Shown in pieces: positions 21,905 through 33,995 of a stretch of 64,000 bases of DNA (its first letter is position 1; every line of letters starts with the position of its first letter). Below the pieces are notes generated by a model that was not told the origin of the DNA, searched no databases, and saw only the letters and a program-made list of their open reading frames with translations. Source of the stretch: Aquarana catesbeiana (Eukaryota; Chordata; Amphibia; Anura; Ranidae); the NCBI RefSeq assembly GCF_042186555.1, contig NC_133328.1:500119106-500183105 (forward strand), read 5' to 3'. The translations under genes and the position numbers were made by a program.

Positions 21905-22960
21905 GATAGCCGTTAACTTCTCATTTATCATAATCCAGGAGAGTTTGTACTTAATCTGATCAAAAGATATGACTGCCAATTTCCAGGACTTGCCAGTGAT
22001 AATTTTTGCTGACACAAATACTGTATATAAGTGATGAGTCTCCTTTGATGTCTCTAGGGCTTCCTCCACCACGCTGCCTAGTAATGCCTGTTTAGGGGAT
22101 TTGATCAGATTAATTTGTGTGAGGGAAAAGATGAAATTATATACTTTTATCCAAAAACACCTCATTTGGGACACTGCCACCGTATGTGAAACACTGTGGT
22201 GTCTGCCTGACCACAGACTCTGAAACATAGCTGAGAAGATCTCGGGACACAGGCGGCCAGCCTATCCGGAACCATGTACCATTATAATTGGACTTTGTAG
22301 TTTGCCTCAATAATGGAGGTGTTGATAAGAGACCTCGAGGCTGCTTGAGCTAACGAACGCCATTCATCAAGCTCGAGAGTGTCATTGATATCCTGCTCCT
22401 ATTTTTCCATATAGCCCAATTTAGTTAGGATAAAAGTTAGGATACCATATATCTCTGATATATGACCTTGGATTTTGTCGTATTTGTGGCATAGATATTC
22501 CATAGATGTCATAGTAACAATATCAGATTTACGAGATAATGTACTTAAGAAATGTATCTGAGAATTGTAATCTGTGTGGTAAGACACACATTCAATACTA
22601 TTCTTGCCATATCAATTTTATATCGCATGTCTTCTTAAGGAGATTTGCGCTGTTCTTTTAAAAGGGTTTGAAGTTCCTCCTCCCTTTGCTTAATTATGAT
22701 CTTGCAATTTTGCTTGATTCGTGCTGCTATTTGGAGAGGTCTCCCCTAATAGTAACCTTATGGGCTGCCCAATTGGTAGTCGGGGAGGTATTCGAGGGCC
22801 GATTTTCCTAAAAGAACGTGTGTAATTCTGATTCGATTTCCTTGAAAACTATCACATCGTTAAGCATGGACTCATTGAGCCACCATGGAGAAGGCTTTGT
22901 TAAGGGACACGTTTATGGCTTTTTTTGGAGTACAAGAAACTATAGACTGTTTATGTTGCT
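21905..22960 (-). mobile_element. L1-type LINE (layer two of the nest), right part, internally deleted
   Basis: Minus strand 22228-21884 encodes the end of L1 ORF2 (SLTQINLIKSPKQALLG within it). Further up, at 22700-22880, the minus strand reads PWWLNESMLNDVIVFKEIES and a WAAHKVTIRGDLSK block, the endonuclease-to-RT linker of L1 ORF2. Those two blocks are normally more than 600 codons apart, so most of the reverse transcriptase is deleted. Confidence 0.75.
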
Positions 22961-24331
22961 TATGCTGATGAGAAGCTATTTTGTTTTCCTTGCTTTTTTT
23001 TTAAATCAGCTGTGTGTTACAAACTTGGCTGGCTGGTGAACCCGGGTTCCCCCATTTCACAATATTGACAAGAGAATTTACAATGTTACAAGTGCCAGAA
23101 TGACAATGCACATTTTTTTTACTGGTACATAAAGCATACTAACCCACATCTGAACACAACATTTTTAATCTGTGGACCCACATAAGAAATTTATCAGAAA
23201 GGCTATACAAAGACAAATAACAATACTCTTATTAAAAAAAAAGAAAAAGAGCATTCTTGCCAACACTGACACACCCACCCGTCCCATGGCCCTTCTTAAT
23301 AGTTCCATTCAAATCATGCCCACTTTCCAGGTTGTCCAACCCAGATCACATCCACTTTCCTAAACAAGCAGGTCCCGCTTACCCGCAGGTGCAATCCCCT
23401 ATAAGTTGACGATACCCAGTACCTAACAAAAAGGTGATGCTGTTTTCTTGGGAACAGGAAACAGCATTATCGGGCCACAGCACCTAGATCTGGGACTGTC
23501 CTGGCAAATCCAGGACAGGTGGCATGAGGCAGTAATTAAAATTAGCTCTGTGTTCAAAATAAATCATAGAGGGGCATAAACTGTTCATGAAAATCACTGG
23601 ATAACAACATAGTCTAAAGTGGTGTTATGATGCTAGCTAGCTACCAACAACCACTGTCTTATATATTGATTCTGCCTCAAATGACCATACTTCGAAACTT
23701 GTGTTTTTGAAACTTTCTGTCTTGCCATTGACAATTTCCTTAGGTATGATTACATGCTGAGGATGTTTTGTTAAAATGCCATTTAGCTTATTAAGTTTAA
23801 GGATTTCATTGATACGATATTCCCTACATAGAACAGCTTGAGGACACTCTTCCCTATTTCATAATGTCGCAGTCCCAAGTTTAAGTTTAAGAGACACTGT
23901 AGTAGATCAAAAATATTCATGCCGATTAAGTGCAGGTGTATATACCACAGTTAATATTCCTATTGGATCAAAATGAGGCTGTTTGCAGCAAAGCAGTTGA
24001 CAGATGTTCTCACTTAGGCTTAGGTATGCAATTCTTGTAGCACTTGGCAGAGTTGTCACATTGGTAAATATGTGTTACATTAATATTTTAGTTATAAACT
24101 ATTGTGTTTTTCGGTTGCCGTGCTAACCTTGTGATTAGGGTTAATTGCCTCTAAAGTCACTAAAGACATTTTTTTTCATGATTGAGATACAATTTGTTTA
24201 GATCTGCCTGTAATCCATTGATGTGTGGCTTTTGAATAAGCATGATTGAACATATTGTAGACAAATTTCAAAAGGATAAATAACAACTATAGCTACAAGC
24301 AGATCATTTAATAGGGCAAGAGGAATGACCT
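22961..24331. other. Intron 5 sequence, nothing recognised
   Basis: About 1.4 kb. No gene; the short ORFs lack motifs. The L1 remnant may extend a little past 22960. Confidence 0.4.
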
Positions 24332-24554
24332 TTAAAGTGGTATTAAACCCGGTTCCTACTGAACCGGCCGATATTAAAACCATGTATGGCTGGCCTAATA
24401 GTTTATACAGCTGGGAAAGGAGATATCCCGTATCTTGAGGTGTTGCACATAAAGAATCAAATGGTGAGAGATTTGAGTTAGCACATACAGTATGTTACAG
24501 GTTTGGTGAGCTGCAATTTAATACATTTTTATTTTTGGGTTTAATACTGCTTTT
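24332..24554. repeat. Short TTAA-type MITE
   Basis: It begins TTAAAGTGGTATTAAACCC and ends GGGTTTAATACTGCTTTT, a terminal inverted repeat related to family A. 223 bases, non-coding. Confidence 0.7.
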
Positions 24555-26436
24555 GTGGTCCTGCCACTGTTATTGAGTCTGTATCAGCTGTTTAGGAATC
24601 CAGCCTTGACATGGATATTCAATATGCAAAGGAATATTTAATTCCTTTAGATAACTAACTGTCCCAAGACTGAAATGTTTTTACTGGAATATGAAATGAA
24701 AGTCAGGGGATTTCAGGCATTGCTATCTGTTTAATATAGGCGTATGTATATACATTTTCTGGGAGTACTGGCTAAACTCTCCATGTTAGTACTCTAATGA
24801 GGTATTTTCTTTGGTGCTTTAACTGCTGATCACAGCTACCAGCTTTATGTTCCCAAGGCCCATAGGCTGAAATGATTCTATTCATGGGTAAGTATTCTTG
24901 TGCAGCAAAGACCAAGTGAGGATTTGGGGATCCAGAAGATGGGCATTTACTAAAATGGCATTTAATCTGGTCCTCTCTCCTTTCGGAAAGACTTATTTAC
25001 AAAACTGAAAGAGGCTTTTGTGCTGATAGCATAAAAATAAGCAGAAGGGTTTAGGATTTGTCTTATAGGAAATCTTTGTCCTAAAGTTGATCAAATGAAC
25101 ATTCAAGAAAAAAAGAAAAAGATGATTAATATGATTAATGCAAGCTGAGAAAACTCAATCCGTTTCATATTAATTCAGTTCTGCTCAACACACTATGAAA
25201 TTAATATATTTTATGCCTTTATGAACAGTGAAATATGGCTGTATTTCTTTGTCAAAAAAAATCTGACAGTTGTGTTTCTGACCTTCATAAGGAGTCTGAA
25301 AGACTGTTTCCACTTTGCAGGGTATAAAAAAAAAAAATTTTGAGCAGGGAACGCTATCACAGCCATTCCAATTAACAAAGTTAAATCACTTATTCTTTTG
25401 TTTTCTTTTTTGGCAACATTATGTTCCATATATAAGTACCCTCTTGGCAATCAAAGGAATTATTACCACTAGTGTGGTAATAGCAGTTAATCTGTTTTCA
25501 TTGTATTGTTGAATAAGAGCATAATATCTTATGGGATTCAAAGTTATACTGATTTGTCACCACTTGGCTGTGCTAAAGTACGTAACATCGGAGAACTTTA
25601 ACTTGACAGCGTTAAAGACGAAAGAACAAAGGCAACCAACAGCAGCTCTCCTACAGTAACGGTAACTTCAATCATTGATGGTTCAGTGATTGAACTGATA
25701 CAAATGTGTTTTCTTTTCTCTGACATCTAGAGAAATGTAATGAAATATATGACCCACTGAGTTTCTTTTTTAACACATGCAGCAGTGAAGGCTTCATGAA
25801 AAGGTCCCTTGAATTATTGTATTTCCTGCAAAGTTTTATTGACAGCAAAAAAGGGGACGTGAGGAATGGCAGAACAGAATGGCACAGCGGTGTTCAGTGC
25901 ACTTTATGAAAATCAAGTTATTTAAACAATGTTGGTGATAATAGGCAGCTGAACACACCTGCACTGTGAAGTCAGCGGGCTTTGCTTGCAGACTTTATGG
26001 AGTTTCATGTCACTGGAAGCATGGGGCCTATAAATAAACCTTGATGTTGTCTGCTCAGTCACCTACAAACAGCAAGCAGAGAGATTGACTGCTTTAGATT
26101 ACATCTAGGATGTGTTTGCCTGTCTGTGGCTGTGGAGTACAGATAGCTGCAATTTCATATACATGAATAGATGAACCTGGGTAAGAATTACATTTTCCCC
26201 TCAGAGGAGAAATTTAGTCCTGGAAAATTTAGAGCTTATTTATGCATGTCCGTTATCTTCAGAGGTACTGTCATGGAGAGTCGCTGGGAGGCAATGCCTC
26301 CCCAAAATAAATGATATATCACCCCTACATATCCTTCAAATAACATTTGCTAGTATTTTTTCCATAGCAAGGGTGCCCATTTATTAAAGATACAATATCC
26401 TTTCTGGTAAGTATCTACAGCCAGCTCTTATGCATT
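24555..26436. other. Intron 5 sequence, nothing recognised
   Basis: About 1.9 kb of AT-rich sequence without gene or clear element. Confidence 0.4.
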
Positions 26437-28490
26437 TAACCACTTGCCGACCAGGCCTTTTCTAGCACTTTTTGTTTAAAATTTTAAATCAGTATTTTTT
26501 GCTAGAAAACAACTTAGAACCCTAGAAAATAAAATGGTGATTGTTGCAATATTTTATGTCACACGGTATTTTCGCCGCGGTCTTTCAAACACAATTTTTG
26601 GGGGAAAATACACTTTAATTTATAGATAATTTTTTGTATATTGTGAAAGAAGATGTTATGCCGAGTAAATAGATACCGGACATGTCATGCTTTAAAACTG
26701 TGCACGCTTGTGGAATGGCAACAAACTACGGTACTTAAATATCTCCATAGGCGACCTTATAAAAATCTTTGCAGGTTGCCTGTTTAGAGTTACAGGGGAG
26801 GTCTTGCACTAAAACTCTCACTCTAACATGTGTGGTTTGAACACTGTTTACAAATGCTTGTGTGACTTCTGCGCACGAGCAAGGAGGGATTGGGCGCTTT
26901 AAAAAAAAAAATGTCTTATTTATTTTACTTTTTATTTTTACACTGCCCCTTTATTTGTTTATTTATATATTTTGATCACTTTTATTCCAATTCAAGCTAT
27001 GTAAATATCCCTTGTAATAGAAATAAGGATGACAGGTCCTCTTATTGAGAGCTCTGGGGTTAAAAAGACCCCAAATCTTCCATTTACCTTTAAAATCAAA
27101 AGGAAAATAAAACAATTTTTTTAAACTTTTGCTTTAACCACTTGCCGACCAGCCGCCGCAGTTTTACTGTGGCAGAATGGCACGGCTGGGCGAAACTACG
27201 TTATGTAACGTTACTTCGCCCTGTGGCCACTAGGGGCGCATGCGCGTGCCCGCTGCTCGCCCCCCGGAGCCGATGTGAGTGCCCGGCTGTCGCGATGAGC
27301 GCCGGGCTCCCGCGATCGCTCGTAACACACCGAGAACCGGGATCTGGGTGTGTAAACACCCAGATCCCGGTTCTCTGAGGGGAGAAGAGACTGATCATGT
27401 GTTCATACAAAGTATGAACAGCAATCTGTCATCTCCCCTAGACAGTCCCAGCCCCCTTCAGTTAGAACACAGAGAGGGAACACCCTTGATCGCCCCCTAG
27501 TGTTAACCCCTTCCCTGCCAGTGACATTTTTAGGGTAATCAGTGCATTTTTATAGCACTGATCGCTGTATAAATGCCAATGGTCCCAAAAATGTGTCAAA
27601 AGTGTCCGATGTGTCCGCCATAATGTCGCAGTTCCGATAAAAATCGCAGATCGCCGCCATTACTGGTAAAAAAAAAAATTATAATAAAAATTCTATAAAT
27701 CTATCCCCTATTTTGTAGATGCTATAACTTTTGCACAAACCAATCAATAAACGCTTATTGCGATTTTTATTACCAAAAATATGTAGAAGAATACATATCG
27801 GCCTAAACTGAGAAAAAATGTGCTTTTTTTTTAAAAAAAATGGGGATATCTATTATAGCAAAAAGTACAAAATATTGTATTTTTTTCAAAAATGTTACTA
27901 TTTTTTTTGTTTATAGCGCAAAAAATAAGAACCGCAGAGATGATCAAATATCACCAAAAGAAAGCTCTATTTGTGGGGAAAAAAGGACATCAATTTTGTT
28001 TGGGTGCAGCGCAGCACGACTGCGTACTTGTCAGTTAATGCGACGCAGTGCCGAATCACAAAAAATGACCTGGTCATTCAGCAGACAAGTCTTTCGGGGC
28101 TTAAGCGGTTAAAAAAAAAAAAGATTTATTATGGCCCGGGAACCGAACGTGATGGCAGAAGTCGCTCTGGTCCTCCAAGGGCATAGAGACAGGTGGCGGC
28201 CATCTTAGCCTCATTTGTCCCCATACCCAGATAACTCCTGCATTGGATCATTCCCAGGTTTCACCGATGGATCAGGTAAGCTCGGGAATGAACGGTAAGG
28301 CACCCCTCCCACTGCTTCTAAAAGTGATCCCACAGCGAATCCGCCCGCGGGAGCACTTTTATCAGAAAGAGAATCGGCCATAGTTAAAAAAAAAAATAAT
28401 GGGGTTATGGCAGCTATCTACTGCCATAACCCCGGTATTTAACAACAAAGTAATGATGTATTTTTACTATGGGGCAATCGTCAAGTGGTT
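26437..28490 (+). repeat. Outer MITE of the TTAACCACTTGCCGACC kind, interrupted by a family C copy
   Basis: It begins TTTAACCACTTGCCGACCAG. Its interior differs from family C. Near 28470-28490 a weak inverted match, TCAAGTGGTTTTTATT, could be its other end. The family C element at 27134-28112 sits inside, so the two outer parts would be 26437-27133 and 28113-28490. The right boundary is uncertain. Confidence 0.45.
27134..28112 (+). repeat. TTAACCACTTG MITE, family C, copy 2
   Basis: It begins TTAACCACTTGCCGACCAGC and ends GGGGCTTAAGCGGTTAA. The GC-rich left third includes a hairpin, CCGGGATCTGGGTGTGTAAA with CACCCAGATCCCGG. The middle has TTCCCTGCCAGTGACATTT and ATTTTTATAGCACTGAT, and the right third has AAAGAAAGCTCTATTTGTGG. 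Its ORFs (27142-27378, 27840-28112 and others) match no protein family I know and are broken in other copies. Confidence 0.85.
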
Positions 28491-28604
28491 TTTATTGTGC
28501 TATCTACTGCCTGATAATGTCATTTAAAATAGAACATATAGAGTATATTTAAATAGTGTACTTTTTATATGTTTTAACTTTAAATCACTTTATGAGACAA
28601 TGGG

Positions 28605-28800
28605 GTTGATTTACTAAATACAAATTGGCTGTTCCCTTGCAAAGTTGCACTTTGCAAGGGAATTTGCCCCAGAGCTTCCTGAATGTGGTAAAGTTTCTCT
28701 TTATAAGGAATACTCAACCATGTGCAAGAAAATAAAAACAGCATTTTTGCTTGCACATGAATGGATGATGTAAGTGACTAGAGCTTCACCTCATTTAATA
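28605..28800. repeat. Foldback MITE, GTTGATTTACTAAA family
   Basis: It begins GGGGTTGATTTACTAAATAC, with an inner hairpin CTTGCAAAGTTGCACTTTGCAAG. The right end is merged with the next repeat at a TTAATAAAG junction. Confidence 0.65.
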
Positions 28801-29050
28801 AAGTAAAACTATAGGCAAAACTTTTTTTTTTTTTAATCTTAGATAGAGTAAGGGAGGGCTATAACCCCTGTCAGATTTTTTTTTTTTTTTGCCATCTGTG
28901 TTTCATTTTGGAGTTTTATCTTTACTTCCTGTCCCATAGCTATACAGGATGTGAGAGGAAACCAATGCAAATTAGGGGAATACCTTGGTCACTAGAACTA
29001 GTGCACCCATTGGAAGATTTCCCCTCTTTTACTTTTTTGGGGACAACTCG
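28799..29050 (+). repeat. MITE, family E, copy 2 (partial)
   Basis: AAAACTATAGGCAAAAC, then a T run, AGATAGAGTAAGGGAGGG and CCCCTGTCAG match the left half of 46924-47345. The right end is not seen. Confidence 0.55.
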
Positions 29051-29770
29051 AAATTTGGGATATATGTCCATTGATTAATGCAGAAAGTTTAAGGTGTAGG
29101 TGATACCCTTAATTGGCTAACTTAAAGAGGAAGCAATGGACCTTCGGGCCATCTTCAATGTGGGAGTGGGCTGTGACTTCCTGATGTCTGACAGCCGGCT
29201 CCCCACTGCGGCATTTTCAGACTGGTCCTGCAGCATCCTGGGATGTGTGACGTGTCCCAGCAGGTTGTGGGTGGATGGGCGGCGGGCCAAACTGACCTAG
29301 GTGAGAATTGCGGAAGTGGAAGCAGGTACCTGTCAGAAAAAAAACCCTTTTCCTAGAAAAAAAAGACACCAGTTTTGTTAGAGTAGAGCGGAAGGAGGAA
29401 GATGAGCGGAACATTCACTTTTACGTGAAAGCTGTGCTTTATTTAATTACAGATACAAGTGTTCAGAAACCATTATGAAGCCTGAAGAACAGACCTGACA
29501 AGTCCCAAAAGCTCATTTGTCAATACTTCTCCTGTGGGGTGCACTCCTGTGACCCAGATTCAGCCGACAGCAGGCTAAAGCCTGCTATCGTCTGGCATCA
29601 CAGAGCCAGCCCAGTTTCTACAGGGCTCCCAATAAAAATGTCAGGATGGTCAGGATGGTCGGCAGCTGGCTTAGCCTCTCAGTGCTCTGCTGAGAGCCTA
29701 AACCAGCTGATCCAGTGAGCACTGGAGGGGCAGAGCACAGAGTGATGACTGACAGTCACCGCTCTGTACC
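29051..29770. other. Intron 5 sequence, nothing firm
   Basis: No gene. TTAAAGAGGAAGCAATGG at 29122 resembles the left end of family B, but no matching right end is seen. Confidence 0.4.
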
Positions 29771-30247
29771 AGTGATGGCTGGTGCTCAAATTTCTTGGGG
29801 GGGGCAGCCTGCGGCCCCCACCCAGCCAGCCAGACACCCCACCCAGCCAGCCATCCAACTACTACTAAACCCCCCTAACACCCTCCCCCCGTCGCTCGAT
29901 CGCCACCACCCTCCTACCAACACCCCTCTCATTGATTACTGCATCGCTTGCTCGCCCGTCGCCCTGCAATTACCTTCATAACTGCATCCCTTACTCCGAG
30001 TCTCGGCCCGATGTGTTCTCCTCCCGGCCAATCAGGAGTCCTGGAATCCGGCCAATGAGGTCTTAGGACTCCCGGCCAATCGGATCTCAGGACCCGCTTC
30101 CTGATTGGCCGGAAGGAGAAACAGGAAGACATTAGCGACAAATAATTTGCCAAAGTCACACAACCAGGTAGGCTCCGGGCCCACTCTTTTTTTATTCCAA
30201 TTAGAGCCTCAGGCTCTATGTAGCTGCATGTAGATTAGGGGCTGGCA
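29771..30247. other. GC-rich non-coding stretch with CCAGCCAG repeats
   Basis: A poly-G run at about 29799-29807 is followed by degenerate CACCCAGCCAGCCA repeats (29817-29852) and short inverted CGGCCAATCAGGA/TCCTGATTGGCCGG words (30026-30110). No coding signal; the 88-codon ORF is compositional. Confidence 0.45.
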
Positions 30248-30735
30248 AGGGTATTGCTAGGGGGTGGCTATTAGGGCTATAGCCCCGAATCTGGCACCCA
30301 TAGCCCCGAGTCTTTTGCTGCAGGGTCCCTGTCTAACCAGTGGGTTGCGGCTGCTGCAGCAGGTGGGCTGGCTGCATGAGAGAGTCAGAGGAGAGGAGAG
30401 AAGCAAGCGGGCGGATGAGCAGAGATGACATCTCTCTCCGCCTGCTCCACATCAGCGCTCTTCACAGCCGGGCCTCTTCAATTTGGGAGCGAGGTGTGGC
30501 AAGCAGCAGAGAGATTACATCATCTCTCACTGCCCGCCACACATCAGCACTCTTCTGCCCTCACAGCACAGTGGAGTTGAGGTCACATGCTTTCTGTCAT
30601 CGTGGAGCTCCACTTTGCAGCCAGACCCCCTTGCTTCAATGTCGGAGGTGCGGCAGGGAGCAGTGAGATGGCATCATCTCTTACTGCCCACCCTACCCCT
30701 GCTCTCACTAAATGGACCAGTGCTGTCAGCCTGCC
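30248..30735. repeat. Degenerate repeats of about 100 bases within a larger inverted-repeat unit
   Basis: Three related blocks carry GAGCAGAGATGACATCTCTC, AGCAGAGAGATTACATCATC and AGCAGTGAGATGGCATCATC (about 30415, 30505, 30658). The outer GGGTATTGCTAGGGGGTGGC at 30249 has a weak inverse near 31385-31440, so a larger composite repeat may enclose the minisatellite. Non-coding. Confidence 0.5.
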
Positions 30736-31355
30736 ACCAATGCAGTGTGAATGCACATTTGTTGGCACTGGCTGGCATGGCAAGTGACAATCCACATCTG
30801 GTGGCCGGTGACGTGGCAAGTGACAATCTGCAAATGGTGGCAGGAGATGTGACAATCTGCAAATGGTGGCAAGAGATGTGGCAAGTGACAATCTGAAGAT
30901 GGTGGTAGGAGACGTGGCAAGTGACAATCTGCAAATGGTGGCAGGAGACGTGGCAATCTGCAAATGGTGGCAGGTGACGTGGCAAGTGACAATCCACATC
31001 TGCTGCCAGGTGAAAGTGGCAAGTGACAATCCACATCTGGTGGCAGGCGACATGGCAAGTGACAATCCACATCTAGTGGCAGGTGACGGTGGCAAGTAAC
31101 ACTCTGCATATGGTGACAGGCGACGGTGGCAAGTGACACGCTGCATGTGGTGACAGGAGATGTGGCAAGTGACATGCCCAGGACTCCCACTGATTCTACA
31201 GTATGGTGAGTTGAACCACTTCATTATATATTAGAATGTAACAATATAAATAATGCACTTCAATCACCCTGAAACCATATCAATCATGGTGCCATGATGA
31301 TTGAAGCGCCAACACCAGCCATCGTCCGTGAAAAATTGCTTACCACCGGTCCCCC
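30736..31355. mobile_element. hAT-like element, internal minisatellite-bearing copy
   Basis: The right part, ACTCCCACTGATTCTACAGT at 31184 to CCGTGAAAAATTGCTTACCA at 31327, matches the reverse complement of the element at 50855-51562, including ATGGTGAGTTG and the terminal CCGTGGAAAAATTGTCTTCC block. The left part is replaced by an expanded tandem array. Non-coding. Confidence 0.65.
30770..31175. repeat. Minisatellite of about 33-36 bases per unit, derived from the hAT interior
   Basis: About twelve degenerate copies of GTGGCAAGTGACAATCTGCA with AATGGTGGCAGGAGAC, some shortened. A single inverted counterpart, AGATGCAGGTTGATTGTCAC followed by TTGCCACC, is present at 51155-51183 in the other hAT copy. 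The lack of stops creates long ORFs on both strands, up to 213 codons; these are artefacts. Confidence 0.88.
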
Positions 31356-33115
31356 CCCCCGCGGGCATGCAAAGAAATTGGTGAATGCTGCTATGGGCTC
31401 TAGCCCCAGATCTTTTGCAGGCCTAGCAACACCCCTGGGGGCCGGGCACATGGATTAGGGAGGGGGGCAGCGCCTGTGTGCCCTGCATGAGCGGACCTGA
31501 GAACTGAGTGATTAGCAGTCTTTGATCACTCGGTTCTCAGTGTAGAGCTGGAAAGGGATAACTGCAGATCGGATTGATGCTGTAGCAATCTAGGAAAGTA
31601 TAAATTTCTGTAATTTTCATTTCCGCACTTCACAGTACAAAAACCCCTTACAACCCTTCACAACCCTTCATAACCCCATTGCATCTTTATTATATTAACC
31701 AGTAAAGGGTATCCCTTCAAACTCCAAATCTTCAACTGCAAAACAAAAAAAATTGCTTTGGATACACTTTAACCATAAACTGTCATGGCTGTTAATAATG
31801 AGATTTTATATCTCAGCAGTCTAATGCATTTAACATACAGACAAAACAAATTTACAAATAAGAGGTAAACCATTAGAAAAGATACAGTAACACACACATA
31901 TTCCAGAATGGGTGTTCACCTTAAGACAGATACTTTCATATTTAATGCTGATGATTTTGTGAGTACAAAGCTGACCATATTAGATTTGCTTACACTGAAT
32001 CCCCCCTGCCATACACGGACATTTTATAGTCCTTTGAAACATTAATTTATTTTCCCACTGTGCAGAGATTTCTTGCCGAAATTTTTGCCGTGTTGGTCTT
32101 GATATAAAATTTCTAACTTTCTTCTTCTAAGAGAAAAACGTAAAACTTTCTGATCCCGCATATGGAATGAAAGTGAACCAAACCCCATAGAGTGAGATTT
32201 ACTGAAGCAAAGTTTTTCTGGCATTTTGAAAATCCACAATATTACTTTTTTATTGAGCTGATTTTGCACTGGAATTTTCCCAGCAGAATGTAAAAGAATA
32301 TTTATGTTCTTAAATCAAGCTGTCTTTAGCTAAGGAGTAAAGCTGAAGAACTTCTTTGATTAATTCTCCTTAACCTCCCAAAAAGAACAAGCTGTTAATT
32401 TAATTCATCTAACAGATGCTTGGGAGATTTTTTCAGTCAAACGGTAGTTTATATGATTTTTAGCCTCTTATAAGGGAGCCTTTTGCATTTATGGTGCCCA
32501 CAAATATGTACTTAATGAAAATCTGCATAGTAAATTTGTCACTAAATGTCTAGCGTGTGGTTGTGCACAGAGGGGGTATGAAGTCTGCTGGTGCATAGTT
32601 TATGCTTCTCTATCTGACTCATACATCCTCTGTGTCTCTGTTTTATTGGATGGGAATTCTCAACTGGGATATTATGATACATTGGTGTGTTGCTTTGTCA
32701 TGCTGGAATTATACTTTGGTCCATATTTAAACTGTTTGTTTAACCCAAACTTTTTAGTTTAGAGTACTATGGTTTGATTGCTTTTTCATCTATTTTACTG
32801 GGGAGATTTCTCTTCATTTCCTGTCCTAGAGAAGCCACAGGAAGTGAGAGGAAATTCTGTCCAAAATGATGGGAATTTCTTGCTTGTTTCACCAGAAGAG
32901 GCATCCCCATGGAAGATGTACCCTCACTACTTGTTCAGTTGACAGCTGTCAAATTTTGGATTTTCTATCTTTCATTCTTGGTGTAGCATGTACTACCGCA
33001 AAAGTGACATTTACAGAGAAAAAATTATACAGGTTAAATTATTACCAAATTACATCTCATTTCTGGATTTCTAAATAGAAAAAAAAATCCCCCCAAAACC
33101 CTGAAAGTTTTTACT
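31356..33115. other. Intron 5 sequence, nothing recognised
   Basis: About 1.8 kb. No gene. CTTCATTTCCTGTCCTAGAG with an inverted AGGAAGTGAGAGGAAAT at 32813-32853 suggests a decayed family E copy. Confidence 0.4.
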
Positions 33116-33995
33116 TTAACCACTTGCCGACCGCTGCACGCTGATATACATCGGCACAATGGCAGCAGTGGGCAAATGGGCATACCTGTACGTCCCCTTT
33201 GAGAGGTGGGGATAGCAGCAGCATGATCGTGCCTGCGGGACCAGTGGACTCGATGTCCGCCGGTCTCCCAGTGATCGTGTCACGGAGCCACAGAACGGGG
33301 AAGTGCCTATGTAAACAAGGCATTTCCCCGTTCTGCCTTGTGTCTTGACAGAGATCACTGTTCCCTGTCATCAGGAGCAGTAATTGCTGTCATGTGAGTT
33401 GAAGCCCATCCCCCTCCACAGTTAGAATCACTCCCTAGGACACACCTAACCCCTTCATTGCACCCCTAGTGGTTAACCCTTTCCCTGCCAGTGTCATTTA
33501 CACAGTAATCAGTGCATTTTTATAGCACTGATCACTGTATAAATGACAAAGGTCCCAAAATAGTGTCAAAAGTGTCCGCCATTACTAATAAAAAAAAAAA
33601 ATAATAATAAAAATGCCATAAAATTATCCCCTATTTTGTAGACGCTATAAATTTTGCACAAACCAATCAATATACGCTTATTGCGATTTTTTTTTTTTTT
33701 TACCAAATATATGTAGAAGAATACATATCTTTTTGAGGGATCTTTATGATAGCAAAAAGTAAAAAATATTGCGTTTTTTTCAAAATTGTCGCTCTTTATT
33801 TGTTTATAGCACACAAAAAAAAAACGATCAAATACCGCCAAAAGAAAGCACTATTTGTGGGAAAAAACCCGTCAATTTTGTTTGGGTGCAACGTCGCACG
33901 ACTGCGCAATTGTCAGTTAAAGCGACGCAGTGCCAAATTGCAAAAAGTGCTTTGGTCAGGAAGGTGGTAAAATCTTCCGGGGCTGAAGCGGTTAA
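33116..33995 (+). repeat. TTAACCACTTG MITE, family C, copy 3
   Basis: It begins TTAACCACTTGCCGACCGCT and ends CCGGGGCTGAAGCGGTTAA. The interior shares CCCTTTCCCTGCCAGTGTCA and TTGTCAGTTAAAGCGACGCA with copies at 27134 and 37492. TTAA at both borders. Confidence 0.88.

Noticed and set aside
27142..27378. GC-rich ORFs in family C MITEs (also 37418-37798, 33111-33371, 9107-9371) as small genes or a CpG-island promoter
   Set aside because: They lie in the GC-rich third of a dispersed MITE, and the frames are not preserved among copies.
30583..31224. Minus-strand ORF of 213 codons with CHHLQIVTCH repeats, which at first looks like a Cys/His metal-binding protein
   Set aside because: The Cys/His pattern is the translation of the minisatellite at 30770-31175. 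The same array is open in other frames, and the spacing is not that of zinc fingers.
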